A stretch of DNA of 64,000 nucleotides from Ramlibacter agri (GTDB lineage: Bacteria > Pseudomonadota > Gammaproteobacteria > Burkholderiales > Burkholderiaceae_C), in the NCBI RefSeq assembly GCF_012927085.1, contig NZ_JABBFX010000001.1, positions 1,364,001-1,428,000 of the forward strand, written 5' to 3'. Made by a program: the position numbers and the translations under genes. Of this stretch, positions 32,634-42,259 are shown in pieces. Under the pieces are notes generated by a model that was not told the DNA's origin, made no database searches, and saw only the letters and a list, made by a program, of their open reading frames with translations. The number at the start of each line of letters is the position of its first letter. The stretch's first letter is position 1.

Positions 32634-34532
32634 ATGACTTCGCTGCTGAACATCGGAAGCCGCGCGCTGACCGCGGCGCAGGGCTCGCTGTCCACCGTCT
32701 CGCACAACATCGCCAACGCCAACACCGTGGGCTACTCGCGCCAGCAGGCGCAACTGGCGACGGCGGGCGGGCAGTACACCGGCAGCGGCTTCTTCGGCAA
32801 CGGCGTCGACCTGACCGGCGTGCGCCGTCAGTACGACCAGTTCCTCACCGGCGCCGTGCAATCGGCCGCGTCCACCAGCGCCGCCGACGCGACGCGGGCG
32901 AGCGGCTTGCAGGCGCTGGACTCGGTGTTCGGCAACAGCGATCTCGGCATCGGTTCGGCTATCGACGACTTTTTCGGCGCCGCGGGCGACCTGGCCAACC
33001 GGCCGTCCGACCTGTCGGCGCGGCAGGTGTTCGTGGCGCGCGCCAGCCAACTGGCGCAGCGCATCACCAGCGTGGGCTCGCAGATCGCGGCGCTGTCGAA
33101 TGAAGCAGACAGCCGGCTCGCATCCGACGCGACGCAGGCCAACGGCAAGATCGCCGAGATCGCCAAGCTCAACGCCTCCATCGCGCTGGGCCTGGCCCAG
33201 GGCCAGTCGCCCAACGACCTGCTGGACCAGCGCGATGCCGCGGTGCAGGCGCTGGGCGGCTTCCTGTCCGTGAACAGCGTCGCGCAGGACGACGGCACCA
33301 TCAATCTCTTCACCGCTGACGGCTCGCCGCTGCTGGTGGGACAGCAGCAGGCGAAGCTGGCTTCCGTGACGGACCCGAACAATGCTTCGCAGCATGCGAT
33401 CCAGCTGACGCTGGGCACGACCTCGAAGACCATGGACGGCGCGGCGCTGGGCGGCGGCAGCCTGGCCGGCGCGATGCGGCTGCGTGACGAGGACTATCCG
33501 GCCGCATTGAACCAGGTCGGACGCATCGCGCAGGTGCTGGCCGGCGCGGTCAATGCGCAGCAGGCCGCCGGCGTGGACATGGACGGCAAGGCCGGCGCGG
33601 CGCTGTTCACGGTGCCCGGACCGACGACGCTCTCCGCCTCGACCAACACCGGCAGCGGCGCGCTGGGCGCGACCGTCGCCGACGCCAGTGCGCTGCAGGC
33701 CAGCGACTACCAGGTCAGCTGGGACGGCAGCGCCTACCAGGTGAAGCGGCTGGCCGATGGCCAGGTGCAGGGCTTCAGCAGCCTGCCTGCCACACTGGAC
33801 GGCTTGCAGTTCACGGCGAGCGGCACACCGGCCGCGGGTGACCATTGGGAAGTGCGGCCCTTCGCGGCGGCGGCCACCGGCATCAGCGCGAACTCGCTGT
33901 CGGCGCGCCAGGTGGCGACCGGTATGGCGGCCACCGTGCAGGCGGCCGCCGGCAACACCGGCGGCGCGACGGCCAGCAACTTCGCGATCACGCGCACGTC
34001 CAGCGACAACACGCTGCCGGTCACGATCACCTTCAACAATCCGCCCACGAGTTTCAACGTCACCGGCCTCGCGGGCGGCAACCTCGCCAACGTGCCATAT
34101 ACGCCGGGGCAGCAGGTGCCGGCGGCGCCCGCCGACTACAACGGCTGGTCGATCACCTTGCAGGGCACGCCGGCCGCGGGCGACGCGTTCAACGTCGCGC
34201 CGACCACCAACCCCGGCGCCGACAACCGCAACGCGCTGGCCCTGAGTGCGCTCGCACAAGCGGGCCTCGCCGCCGGCGCGACCTTGAACGAAAGCTATGC
34301 GGCGCTGGTGGGCGACGTCGGCAGCCGCGTGCAGGCCGGCCAGGCCGAAGCCGACGTCTCGCAGAAGCTGCAGAGCGACGCCGTCTCGCGGCAGCAGAAC
34401 CTGGCCGGCGTCAACCTCGACGAGGAAGCGGCCGACATGCTGCGCTTCCAGCAGGCCTACCAGGCCTCGGCCCGCATCATCCAGACCAGCCAGACCCTGT
34501 TCGAGGCGCTGCTGTCCGCCACCACCCGCTGA
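32634..34532 (+). CDS. flgK: FlgK, hook-filament junction protein 1
   Basis: FlgK (632 residues) forms the first junction zone between hook and filament. The ATG at 32634 begins the canonical MTSLLNIGSRALTAAQGSLS with SHNIANANTVGYSRQQAQL. The C-terminus is also characteristic (SRQQNLAGVNLDEEAADMLR, then FQQAYQASARIIQTSQTLFE). A longer upstream frame is out of family and overlaps flgJ. The central part holds long low-complexity Ala/Thr stretches. Its chaperone FlgN is encoded at 23968. Confidence 0.96.
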   Translation: MTSLLNIGSRALTAAQGSLSTVSHNIANANTVGYSRQQAQLATAGGQYTGSGFFGNGVDLTGVRRQYDQFLTGAVQSAASTSAADATRASGLQALDSVFGNSDLGIGSAIDDFFGAAGDLANRPSDLSARQVFVARASQLAQRITSVGSQIAALSNEADSRLASDATQANGKIAEIAKLNASIALGLAQGQSPNDLLDQRDAAVQALGGFLSVNSVAQDDGTINLFTADGSPLLVGQQQAKLASVTDPNNASQHAIQLTLGTTSKTMDGAALGGGSLAGAMRLRDEDYPAALNQVGRIAQVLAGAVNAQQAAGVDMDGKAGAALFTVPGPTTLSASTNTGSGALGATVADASALQASDYQVSWDGSAYQVKRLADGQVQGFSSLPATLDGLQFTASGTPAAGDHWEVRPFAAAATGISANSLSARQVATGMAATVQAAAGNTGGATASNFAITRTSSDNTLPVTITFNNPPTSFNVTGLAGGNLANVPYTPGQQVPAAPADYNGWSITLQGTPAAGDAFNVAPTTNPGADNRNALALSALAQAGLAAGATLNESYAALVGDVGSRVQAGQAEADVSQKLQSDAVSRQQNLAGVNLDEEAADMLRFQQAYQASARIIQTSQTLFEALLSATTR

Positions 34533-34540
34533 ACCAAACC

Positions 34541-35731
34541 ATGCGCGTCCCCACCCTCCAGACGTCCCGCGCCAGCCTGCAGGTGCTGCAGCAGCGCGAA
34601 GCCGAACAGGCCAAGCTGCAGACGCAGATCTCCAGCGGCGTGCGGGTGCAGACGCCGGGCGACGACCCGGTGGCCGCGGCCCAGGCCGAACTGGCTCGCT
34701 CGCGCCTGGCGCACATCGCGCAGGACCAGCGCGCCACGCAGCTCTCCACCAGCACCTTGCAGGCCGCCGACGGCGCGCTGTCGCAAGGCGTGGACGAGCT
34801 GCAAAGCGCGCGCGAAGCGCTGGTGGCCGCGGGCAACGGCAGCTACACGGCCAGCGACCGCCAGGCGCTCGCGCAGCAGCTGCGCGCCACGCGCGACCAG
34901 CTGCTGGCCGTGGCCAACACTTCGGATGGCGCGGGCGGCTACGTGTTCGGCGGCCAGGGCGTGACCAGCGCGCCTTTCAGCGCCGATGGCTCGGGCTACA
35001 CCGCGGCCGCGGGCACGCAGCGCGTCGGCGAGGCAGGGCGCTTCGCCAGCACGGTCGACGGCCGCGCCGCCTTCCTTGCATTGCCCCAGGGCAATGGCGT
35101 GTTCACCACGGCATCCGCGTCCGCCAACACCGGCAGCGGCTGGATCTCCAGCGGCTCGGTGAGCGATGCGACGCAGCTCACCGGCCACTCCTATGCCGTC
35201 ACCGTGGCCGGCAGCGCGGGAGCACAGACTTACTCGGTGACCGACACGACCTCGGGCGCCACGGTCGCAAGCGCCCAGCCCTTCACCGCCGGTGCGGACA
35301 TCGAGGTACAAGGCCAGCGTTTCGCGATCTCCGGCACGCCGGCCGCGGGCGACAGCTTCACCCTGGCGCCGGCGGGGCAGCAGAGCGTGTTCTCCACCTT
35401 GGACGATGCGATCTCGCTGCTGGAAGACAACTCGGTCACTTCTTCCGCTTACAACGAACGGCTGCAGCGCGTGCAGTCCGGCGTCGACCGGGCGCTCGAT
35501 GGCATGCAGCTGGCGCGCTCGCGCACGGCCGAAGAGATGCGTGTGGTCGATGGCGCCACCGCCACGGGCCAGCAGGGCCAGATCGATGCCAGCGGGCGCC
35601 TGAAGGACCTGACGGAGCTGGACATGGCGCAGGGCATCTCGCAGATGCAGAACGGCCAGACGGCGTATGAGGCGGCCTTGCGCAGTTATGCGGCGTTGGG
35701 GAAGACCTCGCTGTTCGACTTGATTTCGTAA
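34541..35731 (+). CDS. flgL: FlgL, hook-filament junction protein 3
   Basis: FlgL (396 residues) is the second junction protein, between FlgK and flagellin. Flagellin-like ends are present: MRVPTLQTSRASLQVLQQRE, QISSGVRVQTPGDDPVAAAQ at the N-terminus, and TELDMAQGISQMQNGQTAYE with ALRSYAALGKTSLFDLIS at the C-terminus. The ATG at 34541 follows flgK by 8 nt. It ends the rod/hook operon; the next gene converges from the other strand with a 10-nt gap and no clear terminator. Confidence 0.95.
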   Translation: MRVPTLQTSRASLQVLQQREAEQAKLQTQISSGVRVQTPGDDPVAAAQAELARSRLAHIAQDQRATQLSTSTLQAADGALSQGVDELQSAREALVAAGNGSYTASDRQALAQQLRATRDQLLAVANTSDGAGGYVFGGQGVTSAPFSADGSGYTAAAGTQRVGEAGRFASTVDGRAAFLALPQGNGVFTTASASANTGSGWISSGSVSDATQLTGHSYAVTVAGSAGAQTYSVTDTTSGATVASAQPFTAGADIEVQGQRFAISGTPAAGDSFTLAPAGQQSVFSTLDDAISLLEDNSVTSSAYNERLQRVQSGVDRALDGMQLARSRTAEEMRVVDGATATGQQGQIDASGRLKDLTELDMAQGISQMQNGQTAYEAALRSYAALGKTSLFDLIS

Positions 35732-35741
35732 CCCCAGCCCT

Positions 35742-36464
35742 TCACGTCAACGCCTGCCGCAGCAGCGTGGCCACCCCCGCCGGCTGCAGGTGCAGCAGCT
35801 GCGCCGCCTCCTCCAGGTCCTTGGCCGGCGCCCCGCGATCCGCGAGCCGCGTTGCCAAGGCCACGATCCGCGGCCCCGGCGCGTCGCCTTGTGGCGGCCC
35901 GGCCAGGCGGCGCAGGTTGTCGGCAATCTCCCAGCGTTCCAGCAAGGCCGCGCCCAGCTCCGCCAGCGGCAGGTCCGCGGGCGCCTCGCCCGGCGCCACA
36001 TGCCAGATCAGCAGCGCCGCGCAATCGTGCAGCAAGGCCGCCAGGTGCACCGCCTCCACGTCGTCCTCGCCGCGATGGATGGCAAAGGCCGCGGCAATCC
36101 GCGCCGCCGCGCGCGCGTGCTGCACGATGCCGTGCACCGCGCTGCGGCCCTGGCTGTCCAGCGCGTCTTCCAGCACCGGCAGGCCCGCGCATTCGCGGAA
36201 AAAGGGATCGATGCCGGTCAGCACCAGCGCCGCGGTCACGCCTTCCACCTGCGTGCCGCGATGGGCCTGCCGGCGTGCGGCCGCGCGCAAGACCCGCAGG
36301 CAAAGCAGCGGGTCGCGCAGCGCGATGGCGGCGAGCGAGTGGGCGTCGGTTTCGTCGGGGCGGCGGGCGCGGGCGGACAAGGCCAGGGCGCTGGCCCGCA
36401 GCACGGGCAGGTCGACCGCGGCCAGGCGGTCGGCCCAGGCGGCGAGGTCTGGGTGGACAGGCAT
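35742..36464 (-). CDS. HDOD domain protein
   Basis: This 240-residue protein matches the HDOD family, a catalytically degenerate HD-type signalling domain. Visible features are a helical N-terminus (LPVLRASALALSARARRPDE), the core segment AIALRDPLLCLRVLRAAARR, and the HD-like LAALLHDCAALLIWHVAPGE. The metal-binding HD pair is reduced to HD in LLHD with little else, in keeping with HDOD. Many HDOD proteins work with histidine kinases and motility systems, and a hybrid kinase lies 43 nt upstream on the same strand, so the two may be cotranscribed. The specific function is unknown. Confidence 0.75.
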   Translation of the reverse strand: MPVHPDLAAWADRLAAVDLPVLRASALALSARARRPDETDAHSLAAIALRDPLLCLRVLRAAARRQAHRGTQVEGVTAALVLTGIDPFFRECAGLPVLEDALDSQGRSAVHGIVQHARAAARIAAAFAIHRGEDDVEAVHLAALLHDCAALLIWHVAPGEAPADLPLAELGAALLERWEIADNLRRLAGPPQGDAPGPRIVALATRLADRGAPAKDLEEAAQLLHLQPAGVATLLRQALT

Positions 36465-36507
36465 TCTGCTTTTATCGGCAGCGGCGCCGCGAACCTGAGG
36501 CCGCGCC

Positions 36508-39144
<2,637 letters not shown>

Positions 39145-39198
39145 GGCCGGAAGGCATTGTTGTTCTTGCCTTCTGCATATTAGCCTCGCAGCGCCCGC

Positions 39199-39915
39199 TC
39201 AGGCGGCGAACAGCCGTCCGAAACCTGGTACGCGCGCGTCCCGGCCGCCCAGGCGCACGACATCCCAGAAGCCTGCGGGCGAACTCGCCGTGGCCGGCAG
39301 GCCCAGCTCGTCCTCCAGCTGCTTGATCGCATCCAGCGTCAGCAGGCCGCCGCAGGAGATGAAGATGCCCTGCGCGCTGCGGTCCTGCGCGTAGACTTTT
39401 TTCGACAGCGACACGAGCGCTTCCGTACTCACTTCGCCGACTTCCTGGACGCCGGTGATGGACAGGCCTTCGATCGCCGTCACCGTGAAACCGCAATGCG
39501 TGAGATAGGCGACGAGCTTGTCGTTGAGTTCGTCGATGTAGGAAGTGGCCACCGCCACGCGCTGCACGCCCAGCGTCTGCAGCGCGCGCACGATCGCGTG
39601 GCTCATCGTCGTGCAAGGCACGCCGGTGGCTTCCTCCATCGCGCGGCGCAGCGACTCGGTGAACTCCGGGCCGCGGTAGAAGCTGATGGACGTGCCCATC
39701 ATCGACACCACTTCGGCGCCGGCCTTGCGCAGCTCCACCGCGCGCTCGACGATCGTGTCGACCACCGGCGCGAAGCCTTCCGGCGAGACACCGCCGATGC
39801 CGAGGCCGCGCGCGATGAAACGATAACGTTCGCCGTACAGCATGGGGCCGTCGTGCGGCACGCGGCCATGGCCGGGCGGCACGACGAGGCCGATGCAGGG
39901 ATTGTTGCTGTTCAT
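39199..39915 (-). CDS. Arylmalonate decarboxylase-like enzyme (AMDase family)
   Basis: This 238-residue protein belongs to the Asp/Glu racemase superfamily and is very similar to arylmalonate decarboxylase of Bordetella bronchiseptica. The signature segments are VVSMMGTSISFYRG, GVPCTTMSHAI, and ISCGGLLTLDAI. The catalytic cysteine is C188, and position 74 is glycine, so the second cysteine found in racemases is absent; T75, S76, Y126, G189 and G190 of the AMDase oxyanion pocket are also conserved at the same numbers. That favours cofactor-free decarboxylation of a disubstituted malonate over racemisation. The natural substrate is unknown. The ATG at 39913-39915 overlaps the upstream TctC gene (ATGA). 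Confidence 0.85.
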   Translation of the reverse strand: MNSNNPCIGLVVPPGHGRVPHDGPMLYGERYRFIARGLGIGGVSPEGFAPVVDTIVERAVELRKAGAEVVSMMGTSISFYRGPEFTESLRRAMEEATGVPCTTMSHAIVRALQTLGVQRVAVATSYIDELNDKLVAYLTHCGFTVTAIEGLSITGVQEVGEVSTEALVSLSKKVYAQDRSAQGIFISCGGLLTLDAIKQLEDELGLPATASSPAGFWDVVRLGGRDARVPGFGRLFAA

Positions 39916-40883
39916 TCGGCCGAGATCTTCTGGTCCCTGATGACCTTGGCCCACTCGGCCGATTCGCGCTGCATCTCCGGGCCCAGCTGCGCGGGCGGCA
40001 GGTAGGCCGGGAAGGCGCCCTGCTGTGCGGCGGCCTGCACCATCTCTGGCGAGGCCAGCACCGTCTTCACCGCTTCGTTCAGCTTCTCCACGATGGGTGC
40101 CGGCGTGCCCGCGGGCGCCAGCACCATCAGGCGCGGCGCCACGTTGAAGCCGGGCAGCGCATCGGCCATCGCCGGCACGTTCTCGGCGCCGGCGAGCTTG
40201 CCGGTGTTCATCAGCGCGAGCGCCTTCAGCTTGCCGCCCTTCGCCTGCGCCAGGCCGGCGGCGGCGCTGACCACGCCGATCGGCACCTGGCCGCTGATCA
40301 CGTCCGGGATGATCTGCGAGGCGCCGCGGTAGGGGATGTGCGTGACGAAGGTGTTGGTCTTCGCCTTCATCATCTCGAAGCCCAGGTGGTGCACGGTGCC
40401 GACGCCGGAGGTCGCGTAGGAATAGCGGCCCGGGCTGGACTTCAGCAGCGCGATCAGCTCCTTCGGGTTCTTGGCCGGGAAGCTGTTGCTGGCCACGATC
40501 ATCAGCGGAGCGACATAGGCGCCGGCCACCGGCACCAGCGCCTTCAGCGGATCGAAGGTGCTGCGGGCCTGCAGGAAGGGCGCGATCAGCAGCCCGGTCT
40601 CTCCCATCAGCAGCGTGTAGCCGTCGGCGGGCTGCTTGGAGACGTAGTCGGCGGCGATCACGCCGGTGGCGCCGGCCTTGTTCTCCACGACGACCGGCTG
40701 GCCCAGGACGGCCGGCAGCCGTGCCGACAGCAGCCGCGCGAGCGCATCGACGCCACCGCCGGCGTTGTAGCCCACCAGCAGGCGGATCGGGCGGTTGGGA
40801 TACGACTGCGCGTTGGCGTTCGCCATGGCGGTTGCGGCCAGTGCGACGGCCAGCAGGGCGCGGCGGGAAAGGACTGCTTTCAA
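39912..40883 (-). CDS. Bug/TctC-type periplasmic solute-binding protein
   Basis: This 323-residue extracytoplasmic binding protein has a Sec signal peptide (RRALLAVALAATAMANANAQ). The Bug-family pattern follows: SYPNRPIRLLVGYNAGGGVD, VENKAGATGVIAADYVSKQP, DGYTLLMGE, SGVGTVHHLGFEMM and LAPAGTPAPIVEKLNEAVK. These proteins bind small carboxylates, usually for tripartite tricarboxylate transporters. No TctA/TctB membrane genes are nearby, which is common in Burkholderiales. Its place between an enolase-superfamily gene and an AMDase-like gene suggests it captures their substrate, plausibly a malonate derivative or a related acid (inference). Confidence 0.92.
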   Translation of the reverse strand: MKAVLSRRALLAVALAATAMANANAQSYPNRPIRLLVGYNAGGGVDALARLLSARLPAVLGQPVVVENKAGATGVIAADYVSKQPADGYTLLMGETGLLIAPFLQARSTFDPLKALVPVAGAYVAPLMIVASNSFPAKNPKELIALLKSSPGRYSYATSGVGTVHHLGFEMMKAKTNTFVTHIPYRGASQIIPDVISGQVPIGVVSAAAGLAQAKGGKLKALALMNTGKLAGAENVPAMADALPGFNVAPRLMVLAPAGTPAPIVEKLNEAVKTVLASPEMVQAAAQQGAFPAYLPPAQLGPEMQRESAEWAKVIRDQKISAE

Positions 40884-40923
40884 CTCTGTCTCCTTTTATA
40901 GGTCTGGATCGGCGCTCAGGCGC

Positions 40924-42066
40924 TCAGGCCTTGCCCGCCCCGCGCGAGCCGGGGCGCTTGGCCAGTTCGGTGACGCGCTCGCGGTTCGGGCGGAAGCCGA
41001 GGCCTGGCGCATCGGGCAATTGCAGCACGCCTTGCGTCGGCTCCGGCAGGCCGTCGAACACCTGCTTGCACACTTCGACGGCCACCGAGTGGTACTCCAC
41101 CAGCGAGCCATTGGCCAGGCCCGCGTGCAGGTGCATGTTGTGGTGCGGCCAGGCGCCGCCGTTGGCGAACTGGGTATTGAAGGCCGCGGCCATGCCGGCG
41201 ATGCGCAGGCACTGGGTGTAGCCGCCGGTGATGCAGGCATTGGGCTGCACCACGTCCACGGCCTGCGCCACCAGCATGTCGCGGAAGCGGCTGGCGTGGC
41301 CTTCGTTCTGGCCGGCGGCCAGCGGGATGCGCGTCTTCTGGCGCAGCTTGACCATGTTGGGGATGTCGTTCTGCGTCACCGGCTCCTCGAAGAAGGCGAT
41401 GCCGAAGTCCTCGATGCGCTGCGCCAGCGCGGCGGCGTGGAAGTAGTCGAGGCTGCAGTTGGCGTCGATGAAGATCTGCACGTCCGGGCCGACCGCGTTG
41501 CGCACGGCCTCGATGCGCTTCACGTCCTCGGCGATCACGTCGGCCAGCGGCCGCGGCTCGTCGCGGCGGGCCAGCGCGTGGTGGCCCACGGTCATCTTCA
41601 GGCGCTTGAAGCCGCGCTCGACCCACTGTTTCGCGGCCGAGGCGAGTTCGTCGCGGTCGAAGAAGGCGAAGCCGAAAGTGGCATACACCGGCACCTGCTG
41701 GCGCGCGCCGCCCAGCAGCCGCCACACCGGCTGGCCGAGGATCTGGCCTTTCAGGTCCCACAGCGCGAGGTCGATCGCGGCGATGGCGTGGCTGGCGTAG
41801 CCGGACTGGCCGCGCGGCGTCAGCAGCCAATACAGCTTGTCCCAGATCTGTTCGTGCCGCAGCGGGTCCATGCCGACCAGGTGGTGGGCGGCCACATCGT
41901 TGACGATGGCGGCGATCGCCTCCTCCTCGGTGATGGCGGTCATGCCGGTGCCGACGCGGCCGTCGTCGAGCTCCACGTCGACGAGGCACAGGGACAGCGA
42001 GGTGTTCTTGGCGCCCATCTTCACGGGCAGGTTCAGGGGGGTGGCGCGGACGGCAGCGATCTTCAT
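40924..42066 (-). CDS. Enolase-superfamily enzyme (mandelate racemase/muconate lactonizing type)
   Basis: This 380-residue protein has an N-terminal capping domain (MKIAAVRATPLNLPVKMGAK) and a barrel domain with metal ligands in IFIDANCSLD, FFEEPV and AAGQNEG. The C-terminal histidine is in WPHHNMHLHAG. After the strand ERGFKRLKMTVG the usual Lys-x-Lys base motif reads K-M-T, so the second lysine is replaced by threonine. The substrate is therefore uncertain: racemase, dehydratase or cycloisomerase are all possible. It is the first gene of a three-gene operon with the TctC protein and the AMDase-like enzyme. Confidence 0.85.
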   Translation of the reverse strand: MKIAAVRATPLNLPVKMGAKNTSLSLCLVDVELDDGRVGTGMTAITEEEAIAAIVNDVAAHHLVGMDPLRHEQIWDKLYWLLTPRGQSGYASHAIAAIDLALWDLKGQILGQPVWRLLGGARQQVPVYATFGFAFFDRDELASAAKQWVERGFKRLKMTVGHHALARRDEPRPLADVIAEDVKRIEAVRNAVGPDVQIFIDANCSLDYFHAAALAQRIEDFGIAFFEEPVTQNDIPNMVKLRQKTRIPLAAGQNEGHASRFRDMLVAQAVDVVQPNACITGGYTQCLRIAGMAAAFNTQFANGGAWPHHNMHLHAGLANGSLVEYHSVAVEVCKQVFDGLPEPTQGVLQLPDAPGLGFRPNRERVTELAKRPGSRGAGKA

Positions 42067-42160
42067 AGCGCGGCTAGTCTGCGGGCTGGAACCGGGACGG
42101 GCAAGCGGGGTGCGCGAAAGGGGCTTTCGCGGTTGGCGAAGTCCGTGTTAACCCGAGCCA

Positions 42161-42198
42161 CCTTCGAACGAAGCCGAACTTCCTAGGCCATTCGAAGG
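42161..42198. promoter_or_regulatory. Inverted repeat upstream of the enolase/TctC/AMDase operon
   Basis: CCTTCGAA (42161-42168) and TTCGAAGG (42191-42198) form a perfect 8-bp inverted repeat with a 22-nt centre. It lies 95 nt upstream of the enolase gene and 62 nt upstream of the lipoprotein gene on the other strand. A dimeric regulator site for one or both divergent units is plausible. No regulator gene is adjacent; the nearest LysR gene is at 44559. Confidence 0.45.
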
Positions 42199-42259
42199 AG
42201 CCGAGCCATCGCGGCACCGATCAGCTTGCGGTCAGAATCGGGGGCTGGAGGAAAAGTAG

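Noticed and set aside
35742..36464. Calling the HDOD protein an active HD-GYP cyclic-di-GMP phosphodiesterase
   Set aside because: There is no HD-GYP motif and the metal-binding residues are not complete, so enzymatic activity is not supported.
42235..42259. An earlier start for the secreted lipoprotein
   Set aside because: The ATG at 42260 has GGAGG about 9 nt upstream and begins directly with a lipoprotein signal peptide, so no upstream extension is needed.
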